From Antitrichia curtipendula (lineage: Eukaryota > Streptophyta > Bryopsida > Hypnales > Leucodontaceae), in the NCBI GenBank assembly GCA_951230915.1, contig OX579635.1, forward strand, positions 33,542,001 through 33,606,000: 64,000 nt of DNA, written 5' to 3'. This document shows positions 1 through 10,367 of the stretch, piece by piece. The number at the start of each line of letters is the position of its first letter. Position 1 is the stretch's first letter. The translations under genes were made by a program, and so were the position numbers. The notes beneath the pieces are model-generated. The model was not told the origin of the DNA. It was given only the letters and a program-made list of their open reading frames with translations, and did not search any database.

Positions 1-172
1 CTGACCACCTGTATTGGAAGCTTGCTTTTCCCTTTTTGGTAATATCCTTCACCAAGACGGTGATTCCAAACTTCAAAGTCTGCATGTGTTGGAATTAAAA
101 TACATCAAAAACAATAACATAAAAACATATGCCAAATGATAACCAAACCACACAGATTTTGGAAAAACGTAC

Positions 173-526
173 TGTGGTCATCTTGTCCAAGGGTGACGTC
201 AAATGCATCCAGTTCATGCCCAGCCAATCTTCTTTCTCCACTAAAGTAGGGTACATCTTACACAGTCCTGCAATGTCACTCTTTGAAGCGCCACAACGGA
301 AATGAAAAACAATCAAACATCCATTGTCCTGCAAGTGCTTCTCAGCAAACATAAACACATTATTTAGTGCCTCACATTCCTTGTCTAAGTTCCACACAGG
401 CACCTCTTGATTGGGGAGTGAGATCTCTGGAACAGGCAAATTCTCCGGGCAGTCAAAAAAAATGAGGTCCACTCCTGGATGAGAGTTCACTACACCGTCA
501 TAACTTCGAGTCTTCCCTACAGCCAT
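173..526 (-). pseudogene. exon 8 of the decayed fusion gene: methyltransferase-like core
   Basis: This 118-codon exon is open from acceptor to donor in phase 0 (TTGCAG before 526, GTACGT after 173). It carries the best-preserved domain of the gene. VDLIFFDCPEN sits where amino-methyltransferases have their catalytic [DNS]PP[YFW] loop, followed about 50 residues on by a strand reading GCLIVFHFRC. Cys instead of the first Pro of a DPP motif would be an unusual catalytic loop; it may be decay or a non-catalytic relative. The next exon (79 to the edge) continues with LKFGITVLVKD, which fits a later strand of the same fold. Confidence 0.5.
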
Positions 527-1563
527 CTGCAATCCCACAATTCTCCAGGAAGTCAATCATTGCCAAAAATCATCCATATCATTCAATAATACAATCTATT
601 TATAGATTTTAAAAATAAAATCTTACCTTGCTCAAGAAGTCTATGACGTCGGTGTAGCAGTTTGGTTCTTCTTCATTTATGTTATCTTGAACTTCGATAA
701 TGGACACGTTTAGAATCAACTCCTCCGACGTGACATCATCATCACCAAGGATTATTACTGGAGTACCTTGCGTGATCATGTCCTCCGTGAGCTCTTGAAG
801 TATTGCTTTTTGCTTCATTCCACTTTGAGATCCGCCTTGCATTTGCGAGCCTTGGTCTACAATGGAAGATGCTACAACTTGACCACCACCTTCGACCTTC
901 TTCTTGCCTTTGCCCTTTCCCTTCTCCTCATTCCCTAACTCTTTCTCCTTCTGTTTCTCTGCCAACTTCACGAACCGCTCCACTTCTTTCTTCTCTTTGT
1001 TTGCCAGAACCTCTTGTTCTTTGTCTTCTTTTTTCTTGTCAGCAACGGTCCTCCTGGCAATAGCCCTCTTCTTCTGCGTATCATTGAGAACAACAAATTC
1101 ATGAACATCCAAATCAATAACCCCGAGGGCCGAGGCCTTCCAATGACTTCTGAAAAGCTGTCTCGGATGGATGGGTGAATGGGAGCGGACAATCAAGGTA
1201 CCACCCTCCACCGGAAAGATGTGCCGTCGTGAACGTCCGAAGTTGGCTTGCGGTGTACATGCACTCCTTGGAACTCCGGTCCATCCATGTGGACAAGAAT
1301 GGAGGAAGATCCTCTTGAGAAATTGCGTTCTTTGTTACAAGCTCAAACTTGAAGTAACTGCAAAATAAGACACAAAATTGCATTGGTGACTCTGATGCAA
1401 TTTCGATTAAAAGCGCATACAATTTAAGTGTGACTTGCATGATATTGCGTTGCTACAAACTATAGAACCAATGCATGCGACTCTAGATAATCGATGAAAA
1501 TTACATCAATACACAATCATCATATTAATAAGGAAATAAAAGTTTTTGAATATTTACGTGTGA

Positions 1564-1655
1564 ACCAGAAGTTGGGGTACCACAAGGGACTCCAAATATC
1601 CCTTTCGGATCCGAGAGGGGTGTATGGAGTACCTCATGGTATCCAAACATCTGGT
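1564..1655. repeat. snap-back hairpin, family A copy 1
   Basis: An imperfect inverted repeat of about 92 bp with arms starting ACCAGAAGTTGGGGTACC and ending in its near reverse complement. It is centred on CGGATCCG. It lies inside an intron of the decayed fusion gene. A second copy is at 1939-2030 and a degraded one at 12290-12385. Confidence 0.75.
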
Positions 1656-1938
1656 TTGGACGACAATATTCATGAAAATATTGCTCTACAGCAATTGAAT
1701 GTTCAATTGTTTAAAAAATGCATCTCTTAGAATAAATTTAGCAAGATTGAAACAACTAAATCTAGTCTAGAAAAGCATCTCAAATAATTGCATGCGTGTC
1801 AGCATTTCAGTGCATGATGGAGCAATGCTATACTAAACAACCATTTGATTCATAAAAAGAATCAGGACCAAAACTGCCATTATACAAACTAAATCTTCTA
1901 AAAGAGTCTAAAACAACTATAATGATTACAGTAGAAAA

Positions 1939-2030
1939 CCAAAATTGGGGGTACAATGAAGTGCTCCAAATACCTCTTTCGGATCTGAAAGGGGTATTTG
2001 GAGTACTTCATGGTACCCCAACCTTTGATT
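1939..2030. repeat. snap-back hairpin, family A copy 2
   Basis: An inverted repeat of about 92 bp centred on CGGATCTG, with arms close to those of 1564-1655 (GGGGTAC, CTCCAAATACC, CTTTCGGAT in the same order). It is in the same intron as copy 1, about 375 bp away. Confidence 0.75.
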
Positions 2031-3447
2031 CTTTGGGTGAATCATAAAAAAATGTCTCTAAGAAAATTTCACTACTAATCCTATAAACAATAAATCACAT
2101 TAAATGAATGAAAGAATGAGTGAAAAAGTTAAATTTTGGTACCGGAAAATAACTCTTCGAACGACTTGATCTGCTCCATCATAAGTAGAAAATTTGTTTG
2201 ATTTTTTGAATTGTCCTTGTGCTCTTAAAGTAGGACCAAATGCTTGATCCCATATCTTCCTCCTCCATCCTTCAATATACTTCGGAAGATGCTTTGGTTG
2301 AAGTGGGGAACTCATGTTGATGTTGAGGTTGTCGTCCTTTACCACCTTGGCAAAGTAGTCAGTAGCAGTATCTTGGATCTAAAAAAACATCGCACTCAAA
2401 TATTCATAGTTAATTTAAAAGCAAATGAAAATTAAGGAATTGAAATTCTAAACATTCATTCAAACAAAATTCACATGCTTAATAGTTGAGAAAAATTACA
2501 AAGATTATGCTCACCTCTGCCCACCAGACGCACTTGTTCAGAAAGGGCAAGAGCCTGTCTTCGGAAACAGGCCTCGGTGGAAATCGCCTTGCTTCTCGAG
2601 AGGGCATAGATGAATTCCACCACTTCAGGAACTTGGTTTTTTGGAATGGGGTAGTGTTGCACGTGGCTACCATTTGCAACTTTTCTAGAGTCATCTCTAG
2701 GACTTCGTTCATTGTCCAGTGCCTTTCAACCTGAGAAAATTGGAATTTTCTTCATTTCTACCAAACTTAATACGCCCCAATAGTAATTCAAAATTCTTTA
2801 GTGACGTAGAGACAAGATAAACCTCTTTGAGAAATCTAGGACGCACCGTGGTCAGGGTTTGCAACAGCCAACAACTTCCCTGTCTTTGCATACAATTTGC
2901 CCGCCATTAGTTTAGCTCCAGCTCTCATTGCTTCGGCAATACCCTCAGGACTCCTTTCCTCCCGATTTGTTGTCTCATGGTACTTCCTCACTGCTGCATC
3001 TGCTGCCTGCAATATCTCTTGCTGCAAAAGTTCAAGAGCATTTGAATCTCCAATCACTAACTCTAATCAGATCCAACTATGCACCATGATCAATTGAAGT
3101 ATCAGGAATCAAAATCATCCAAAAAATAAGATTCTCACCCGAAACAGGAATGTTGTGAATACATCTTGAGGCATAGAGTACCAAGTCTTCCTTGCAAACT
3201 GAACACCACAACGTTTTTTTTCTGAGGGCCTCAACATTTCATTGAAGCGGTCATACGGAAGTTGCCCATATTTTTGAACTCGGTATAGAGTGTGTACCAG
3301 GTTGGTCTTCACATGAGAGTCCTCCGTTGATCTACAATTCAAACACTCCAATAAGTGATTTTTGAAATGTATAATGATTAGAGTGCATCAAATTCAAACG
3401 CGCCACATATAAGATACAAAAACCTCAAATGAATCAAAGTTACTCAC

Positions 3448-4124
3448 TTGTTTATGTCATGCATCATTTGCATGACTAACTCAATTCTTCTTTTTGTGTC
3501 CAAAACAATACTATCAACCGCATTGTGAAAAGTTGGGTCCTCAGTATATTTCCGGTCAATCAAATTCATCCATGCAATGCGACGGTGATTACCATCACAT
3601 ACAAAGAACTTCAAGTTCTTCATGAACCTCAGCTCGGAAATTGACTCCACATATTCAACAAATTCATTGTTCAATTTCTTCCACAAGGGACTCTAGCCGT
3701 TCATCTCTTCCTCAGTAAATTCTGAGCTCTCTCCAGCTTCGTTTATGGTGGAAACATAAAATATGGCGGCTCCTTTGCGATATCCATGGACAAATTCATT
3801 CTCCAACTTCACAAGGTCTGAAGAGAGTGTTGGCCTTACCATTGGCATTGCCACTAGTCTAATAAGTGGAATGTTTAGCCGTGAATGTATCTTAGGCCTC
3901 ATCTTCAAGCTAGCAATAGTAGCCACGGAATCCACCTTCTATTGTTGCCGGAGCTCATCTTCCAGCATTTCTTTTTCCTCCTCCCTCGCCTCCTCCACAT
4001 CATCAATGCCATCCATAGCAAGATCTCCTTCATTTTGGCCACCAATCTCTGGCTGCATAGTCTCATCTGTCCCCGGTGTTTCGATTGGTTGATCTTCTTG
4101 TGTCGAAGCCAAAGGGGACTCATT
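3448..4124 (-). pseudogene. exon 2 of the decayed fusion gene: acidic leader plus ParB-like segment
   Basis: This exon of about 225 codons begins with an acidic leader rich in Glu and Asp. Then come RKGAAIFYVS, a conserved LNNEFVEYVE helix and KFFVCDGNHRRIAW, which resembles the ParB/Srx-type motif around DG(N/Q)HR. Two TAG codons interrupt the frame (3939-3941 after ELRQQ; 3693-3695 after EEEMNG). The reading frame is the same on both sides of each stop, so these are point mutations in an otherwise coherent exon. CAG to TAG is the simplest route for both. Confidence 0.5.
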
Positions 4125-4689
4125 CTACAATGTAAATTATGGAATTGGAATTATTCTCAAAATTCAATTAATACAAACTCATCAATACAAACTTTGGTTT
4201 GTAGACCCTTATCTTTGTCCATATATTATTATTCTAGATTAAATTCATTAGCACTTACATGTTTTAGATTAAATATATTTTGCCTTGAAAAAACTATAAA
4301 ACTCAGAAATGACAGGTATGTCATTCCTCTAGAGGAAATCTACATCAAAAATATTTTGTTCCAGTGAGTAAAAGAAAAATTTCATAATGTAAATGTGATT
4401 CTAGATCAATTTTTTAATTTTCTAAATATGATAGAATTATTAAAAGTGTTCCAACGCCAGTCAAATACATATGGTATTTAAGAATTTCAAGAATCTATCA
4501 AATGGTATAGTATGAACAAAATTTAGATAAATAAATTTTACAACCAACATATTCATAACAAACCTACCTCAATTATTAAATTGCAAATATAATAAATGAA
4601 GATTCCATTCTACTCCAAGCCCATGGAAGAAGTGAAACAAACAAATGTCCAAAAAAACAAAAATCAACATAAATCATCTATGAATTCAT

Positions 4690-4799
4690 GTTCTTTGACC
4701 GAAAACCTTGGTAGAGCGAGCTACCCCCATGAACCCCGTCGGGTCCGACGGGGGTCATGGGGATAGCTCGCACAACCAAGGTTTTTGATCAAAGAACTG
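4690..4799. repeat. snap-back hairpin, family B
   Basis: A strong foldback: the left arm (GTTCTTTGACCGAAAACC, then CTTGGTAGAGCGAGCTACC) pairs with the right arm over about 50 bp. The centre is the GC-rich GTCGGGTCCGAC, with no real loop. It lies in the long first intron of the decayed fusion gene. Its length and form suit a miniature foldback element; no target duplication was identified. Confidence 0.75.
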
Positions 4800-4993
4800 G
4801 AATTGTCCCAAAGTAGTGGGCTGCCAACCTTACCTCATTTCTTTTTTAAAATTCTTGGCACAAATGAATATGCATACTTGTCATTTTCTTCAGATATTTA
4901 GGGCTCTTTATGAATTTCGTTTCATCTATGTGAAATTCGCTTGTATTCATGCAGCTAAAAGACTTAAATTAGCCGAGATGCTGCTTAATAGAA

Positions 4994-5087
4994 TCTAGCT
5001 ATCTAATATTCTCCCTTCTGGTTTCATCATGACAGCCAAATCTAGCTACCTAATATTCTCCCTTCTAGTTTCATCATGACAGCCAAA
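4994..5087. repeat. tandem direct repeat, 2 x 47 bp
   Basis: A 47-bp unit beginning TCTAGCTATCTAATATTC occurs twice in a row (4994-5040 and 5041-5087) with two differences (T/C near the start, G/A in CTTCTRGTTTC). A recent local duplication. Confidence 0.9.
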
Positions 5088-5099
5088 TCGGGTCCGAAT

Positions 5100-5565
5100 T
5101 GTAGATGGCATTCATGCTCTTCACGAAGATCAAAATGATAGCTATTACTAAAAATTGGGGTAACGGCAACAACCCCCATGAGGCCATGACCACCGTCGGA
5201 TCCAACAGGGGCTGTGGGGGTGGTTGCCGCTACCCCCAGTTCCGATCATGGAAGTCAAACAGCTAATGGTCAAGGAAATAATAGGCATTGCAGCCGCGCA
5301 AAACTAGAAGAGAAAGCAATTCAGAAGTAACCAAAGCGGATGCGATTACAGATTAAGAGCCTGCCAGCTAAATTAAATACCATGATTCCCTGGGCTTGAC
5401 TGGATTGCAGATGGCATTGTTGCTCATCACGAAGATAAAAATGAAAGCTATGACTGACACTGGGGATAGCGGCAACTACCCCCATGACCACCGTCGGATC
5501 CGACAAGGGTCGTGGGGGTGGTTGCCGCTACCCCTAGTGTCGATCACGGAAGTCAAATAGCTGCA
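5100..5565. repeat. duplicated segment (~302 bp apart) carrying two GGATCC-centred hairpins, family C
   Basis: About 165 bp at 5100-5270 recur at 5402-5565: CTTCACGAAGATCAAAATGA versus CATCACGAAGATAAAAATGA, the hairpin itself, then CGATCATGGAAGTCAAA versus CGATCACGGAAGTCAAA. The hairpins are 5153-5242 and 5454-5542. Each has arms containing GGGGTAGCGGCAACNACCCCC and a centre CCGTCGGATCC(G/A)AC. The duplication therefore came after the hairpin was in place. Confidence 0.75.
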
Positions 5566-6220
5566 TCAGGCGGTACTTTTAACTCAAATTTCAAACTCCC
5601 GCAAGTGCGTTGGCTGATCTTTGACTTCGTCGACTGGGGTTGCCTCTATCGAAATTTTGGCGGATCAGTGCCTTGGGCTGGCCAAGAGACAAGATTCTAT
5701 CATACAAGGAAGCAAATTGATTCAACTGATGTCTAACGACCATTAATACTATACAGTTGAATACGCAAATGAACTTGATGCATCGTGCATCTGACGACAA
5801 CAAGGTTCAGGAAGCCATTCATTCGGCTGACGGCGCACTTCTCTAAACGGTGCGCAGTTTGATTTGGACAAAACTTGACTGCAGGTAGGTGATCGAGCTT
5901 GAACTTCAATCGATTTGGTAATGTAGACCTCAAGAAATTTTGTGTAAATCTGGACTTCCTTAATGAAAAAACTGCTTCCCATTACGCAAGTCTTGCTGCG
6001 ATGTCTGTACATCTGAGAGGATCTGCAGCACTAACTTCTATCTCTGGTCACTCATGTGCTCGCTTGTACAACAGCAGTTGAGAGAAAATAAGGACCGCAC
6101 CAGAAATTTGACCAAGAAGCTTACCTCAGGGACATCTGTGGAAAGCGGTGGTGTCGCCGCTTCCTCCTCCGAAGTTGAATCCTCTTGCTCCTTGGCCTGG
6201 CTCCGTGTTCTTCTCGTCAT

Positions 6221-7398
6221 AATTACAGTGTCTCTCTACACGGTCAAGCATGTACACAAATTGAATTCAGTCAAGGCAAAGTCACAAGAACTCAATGGTT
6301 CTGCAAGTGCGATTCAAAGAAATTTGATTGTGAATTTCGAACTCAGTAGGGAGACGAATTCATTCGGCAGAGAAGAAGCTCGGCGGTCTGTCGTGATCTT
6401 TGGGTGGTGGCGGAGAATTAACTCGGCGTTCTGTCTTGGTGGACAAGTGATGGCGGAGAAGCAGCTCGTCACTTAGCAGGGTAGGTAATCAATGAAAGCT
6501 ACCTCGATTTAAATGCGCCAGTGGAGTTTGGTGAGCATGATTCATAATTTTTGCTCAGAAATCCCTAGGAAAGCGCACTCAATGAGCTTGCAAAATCCAA
6601 AATTAGATGCGTCATTGGACGGTCCAATGTGCACCAGCAAGGCAACAAAATCTATATTATCATCCAGGAACTAGAAGTTGTCCATAATGCGGATCAGCCT
6701 CGTTAGAGTGCCACTATTAATTCGTCAGGCAATCGTAACGACGATCTCATTCTATCATCAGAAGAGAAGCTAATTTTAATACCAAACTCTGCTTACAGGA
6801 CTAACTTCTGGATTTATAGTTCAACAATGGAACCTCTAAAGCAAGTTTGATGATTTTATGGTCTAAAACTTGAAGCAAATTATACACTAGAATAGTAGTT
6901 AAATATTTACAGGAATAGTAGCAATTGATACTTGAGAATAATATCAATTTAAAATAATATCTTTGGATTTTGAATATGAATTGATACCCTACTAAATATG
7001 CGAAACCCTAAACCCTAAACCTTAGTCATGATGTCCTTAGACTACAGAACAACAAAAACTGTTAATGACCTCTTTTTCTGTATATCTAGAAGAATTATAA
7101 AGGAAAAATTTCAGTAATAGAACATAATCACCTTTGGTTAAATGATGTGGGATTTTAATGTATTAACCATCAGCAATTACCTTTTGTCCTTCATTGTAAA
7201 CTACCTCCTGTATAATACTTCTTTAAATATGAAATTATTTTTAATTTAGATTTTTTTTGGACTACAATGAACATAGCCCAAATGTATACTATTGCTTTAA
7301 TAAAAAATTTCTCAACACTTACAGGCTCTAGATAACATGTGAATTAAATTTCAACTAAACATCTATAGGAACAACCCGGAGTTTCCAATTCATTTACA
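6221..7398. other. intergenic, AT-rich; short telomere-like run
   Basis: No gene was recognised. Plant-type telomere units are present at 7003-7024 (AAACCCTAAACCCTAAACC, about two and a half units). Otherwise the stretch is AT-rich without clear repeats. Confidence 0.5.
7003..7024. repeat. interstitial telomere-type repeat
   Basis: About two and a half units of CCCTAAA, the plant telomere repeat. It is too short to be a telomere, and comes either from break repair or from a telo-box-like chance match. Confidence 0.6.
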
Positions 7399-7401
7399 GT
7401 A

Positions 7402-7534
7402 CACTAGAAGAAAAATGAGTCCTATGCAACTAGCCGTTGCAACTAAAAAGTGTCCACCCAAACCCATTTTGAGTTGCAGTAGACACTTTTTTGTTGCAAT
7501 GGCTAGTTGCATAGGACCCATTTTTGTTCTAGTG
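7402..7534. mobile_element. CACTA-type miniature element
   Basis: The 133-bp foldback begins CACTAGAAGAAAAATG and ends with the complementary CATTTTTGTTCTAGTG. The arms continue inward through TCCTATGCAACTAGCC. It is flanked on both sides by GTA (7399-7401 and 7535-7537), the 3-bp target duplication expected for CACTA (CMC) transposons. It encodes nothing. Confidence 0.85.
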
Positions 7535-7992
7535 GTAGCAAGTAGTTCCCGGTTGTACTTGTAGATGTTAAGCCATTCTCCATGAATCCTCTTATAGTTG
7601 CTTAGGTTAGAAGAACCAAACATTATGTTATAACATAACTAGTAGCATAGTGAAAGCTCGTAATTATATTTCTTTATGCATTCACTGAAATCTAAGGGTA
7701 TTCCACCTGAAGCATTCTCACAAATATGTTCCCAAAATATATTCTGAACAAGTTTATGCATTCAACGCGTATTGTTTGGACATTATTAGCCTGCCACAGC
7801 CTAACCTTCTCATAAAGTTATTACAAGTTCGAACTCGAAATGCCGCTCAGGAGACTATAGGAAGAATGCACACCTAATACCACTTTAAAGAAAAACGGAT
7901 TCTCACATTGGTACCTGCTTCGACAAAAAAACAACAGAATCAACACAATAAAAATGTATCAAGACAAGGAAATGGTATAGAATAATGCTTAC

Positions 7993-8277
7993 TTGAACAA
8001 CTTGTACGGTACTTGTATCTTCACTCATTTCATTGATTGAGTCCACGTTCTGCGGCATACCTTCCTCTGCTACACCACTACCCTCTCCTTGAAAGCAAAG
8101 AGCTTTTTTCAAGTTCCTAGATAATGATTGACTTGTCTTCGACACAACTTTTTTTCTTTGAGTCATTCTTGATCTCCTAAGTGCCTTCCTAGACGAGAAG
8201 TATAGAAGGATACGCTTCCTACATTGATTGGACTGCTTTGGAACAATAGTTGGAGAGCTATAATCTTCTATATGCAT
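7993..8277 (-). CDS. possible first exon of an unrecognised gene
   Basis: An open stretch of 95 codons starts at an ATG (8277) and runs to a good donor (CAA|GTAAGC at 7993/7992). The product is basic at first (MTQRKKVVSKTSQ is an alternative start) and then acidic and serine-rich (VDSINEMSEDTSTVQ). No downstream exon could be joined with confidence. It overlaps the first unit of a tandem repeat, which weakens the case. It resembles in style the first exon of the fusion gene at 6220 and may be an extra 5' exon of that locus. Confidence 0.25.
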
Positions 8278-8690
8278 GAAGCGGCAGCAAATAAATGCTA
8301 ACTACAATAGAACAGAGCAAGTGGCTCTGAACTATCTGATCTTCCAAGAGCAGAAGTAAAGAGAAATATGCTTTATACAAAGAACAGATTGCCTCGGAAC
8401 AACAGATGTAGAGCGACAACCCTCTACAAGTAAAGTGCAAGCCAAGACAACGACAAGAAAAAGAAGCGAGATGGAAATGGCTCTCAAGTATCAGATCATC
8501 CTAGAGGAGATGTAAAGAGACCTGCGCTTCCTACAATGATTGGATAGCTTTAGAAAAATAAATGGAGAGCTGTAATAAACCCTAAAGCATCAAGTGGGAG
8601 TATACACATGCTCGCTAGAACAACCAGAAGCTAATGGCTTGCAACTATGAGATAATGGAGAAAGACTTAGCTCTGAAGAAGTTGAGAGCA
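8155..8690. repeat. diverged tandem repeat, ~157-bp period, about 3.5 units
   Basis: The block TGGCTCTGAACTATCTGATC at about 8313 returns at about 8470 as TGGCTCTCAAGTATCAGATC and at about 8632 as TGGCTTGCAACTATGAGATA. Between these, CGCTTCCTACATTGATTGGA (about 8211) matches CGCTTCCTACAATGATTGGA (about 8528), with a more diverged copy near 8370. The period is about 157-160 bp, a length typical of nucleosome-scale satellites. Confidence 0.65.
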
Positions 8691-9206
8691 CTTATAAGTA
8701 CTAGAGGAAGCTCAACATTTAGCCACTAATGCAACAGTCTAGAATAGGTCTATCAGTTTTGGTGCCATTTCAAATTGGCAGCCATGACACCTAATAAATT
8801 CTTTCACGTGCCGTTAATAATGATGACAGAACGACGGCAACTGTAAATAGCATTGCCACTATAACCGTTTCCGAGGTGCCTCAATTTAATTTAGGAAGAA
8901 CTGGATATGATTTTAGGTGCGTTGAAATTCAAACTGCAAGCATTTGGATTGTATCTGACATAGCCGCCTTGCTCACTTTAGGATTTCCTAAATGGTGCTT
9001 GCTAATACAAGGCTTGGTAGGTGAACTCCCAACTCTGCTATTAATTCATTTTTAATCTAAATCCACCGGCTTTCATCAACGTCTCTTCATAATGTGTCGA
9101 CAATAAAGGGCTTACAAAGGTTGAAGTATTTATCTAAGATCAATCACCACTACTGAAGAACACATATCTTGCAATTGTCTAATTTTGTAAGTGAGTTTTG
9201 TGAATC

Positions 9207-10367
9207 ATGGCTTCTGTTCGCGTAGATGGTCATGAGGTTCTCCTTGTGTTTCCTGTAGTTGAGGCAGGTCATGCAAAAGTTCCCAACCATCTTCTTCACG
9301 TCTGCTTTAGATTTGTAGAATCTTTTGTCTATGTCGAGGAAGAGAGGAAGTCAATATCAGGTGAGGTGCTCCAGTCGGTTCCCGTAGTCAAGTCCATAGA
9401 AGAAGACGGTCATTGCTTGTATCTTGTCGTAGGAAATTACAAAGCATACGGCCTTCCTCTGTCCAACAACACAACTTCAACTGAGATATTGAGTCGCCAG
9501 TCTGATGCATCCATAGTTCATATGCCTTACATCACACAAACTATCTCTCCTAGCCCATCTCGTCAGGTTTTTCCAGTCCTTCGTGAGCCAACGATACTCC
9601 GAGCAGTGAAGGTCGAGAAGCTAGATCCTATCATAGAGTTGTCTAGCGAATCAGAAGGAGAGTCCTCAAATTTGACACTTCTTAAGCAGTCGACCTATGT
9701 ACAAGTTGAATCGCATGAAAAGACTATGGTGAACTTGGTATATAATACCCCATCCAATAGTCCTGTGCAATCTTTGTCATCACGACCACCGTTGCATCCA
9801 AGTCTAGTTGATAGAGTTAGCATAATGGAGTGCTTGAAGAGATTGTCCGGTATGCATCGCTCTAGAAATGAATTATCCATAGTGGATTTTAACGCAGTGA
9901 AGCATCATCGTGTTCAGTACCTTCCAACAATATTTGACGGGAATGTCATATTTGAATTGCCTCCGTGCCGCCCATCTTTGTTTTCCTCTGCGGCCCGAAA
10001 TTTAGAGGGAATGGACCGGCGTTATGATGGACACCCATGGTGCAAGTTGATTACAACAAACATTCACAACTCCAACAACCTCAAGTTCCGTAAGGCATAC
10101 TGCGTAGGATTTCTTGCTTGTGACAATCCAGACTGTGACTACTTGAAGAGGGTTTCCAAACGCAATGAAACAAAGTGGATTGGTTATACGTTGTTTCCTA
10201 TTACAGTAGGAGATAGTCCTTCAAAAGAGTGTACTCTAGTCTGTAAGTTATGTAAGAAACCACCTATGTGTTTAGACACATGTGCTGCTAGAACTTACTA
10301 CTCTTACAGTAGTAATCTGAAAATGAGTAGGGGGGTGAATGCAAGAAAGACCGTCCACTTTGCGTAG
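9207..10367 (+). CDS. N-terminal part of the MULE-like protein, intact frame
   Basis: This 386-residue frame from ATG 9207 has no internal stop. Residues up to about 190 are not recognised. From about 210 there is a conserved block: SIMECLKRLSGMHRSR, YLPTIFDGNVIFELPP, MDRRYDGHPWCKLITTN. Then come paired cysteines (CDNPDCDYL; CKLCKKPPMCLDTCAARTYY), likely a zinc-binding DNA-contact domain. The true protein probably runs on past KMSR into 11066; the tail after KMSR and the stop at 10365-10367 come from reading into a 735-bp intron or insertion. Confidence 0.6.
   Translation: MASVRVDGHEVLLVFPVVEAGHAKVPNHLLHVCFRFVESFVYVEEERKSISGEVLQSVPVVKSIEEDGHCLYLVVGNYKAYGLPLSNNTTSTEILSRQSDASIVHMPYITQTISPSPSRQVFPVLREPTILRAVKVEKLDPIIELSSESEGESSNLTLLKQSTYVQVESHEKTMVNLVYNTPSNSPVQSLSSRPPLHPSLVDRVSIMECLKRLSGMHRSRNELSIVDFNAVKHHRVQYLPTIFDGNVIFELPPCRPSLFSSAARNLEGMDRRYDGHPWCKLITTNIHNSNNLKFRKAYCVGFLACDNPDCDYLKRVSKRNETKWIGYTLFPITVGDSPSKECTLVCKLCKKPPMCLDTCAARTYYSYSSNLKMSRGVNARKTVHFA

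Larger units (their letters stand above)
1..6220 (-). pseudogene. decayed ParB-like / methyltransferase-like fusion gene (3' end outside window)
   Basis: Nine exons can be chained with GT-AG borders: 6220-6125, 4124-3448, 3331-3139, 3021-2847, 2730-2515, 2378-2143, 1357-627, 526-173 and 79 to the window edge. Exon 1 starts MTRRTRSQAKEQ; its link to exon 2 (phase 0 on both sides) is inferred. Exon 2 has an acidic stretch, then a ParB-like segment with the motif FVCDGNHRRIAW. Exon 7 ends in a very lysine/glutamate-rich linker. Exons 8-9 look like an S-adenosylmethionine-dependent methyltransferase: strand VDLIFFDCPEN where such enzymes carry a DPP(Y/W)-type motif, then GCLIVFHF. The gene is broken: in-frame TAG at 3939-3941 and 3693-3695, a one-base frameshift near 1200-1215 in exon 7, and a phase mismatch between exons 4 and 5. 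ParB and methyltransferase domains are known together in phage and bacterial proteins; here the host is a plant. Domain calls rest on motifs read by eye, so function is tentative; the coding nature is fairly sure. Confidence 0.6.

Noticed and set aside
803..1104. Plus-strand open frames across 803-1104
   Set aside because: They are antisense shadows of the lysine-rich exon 7 on the minus strand; their Ser/Phe/Leu-rich composition is the mirror of Lys/Glu codons.
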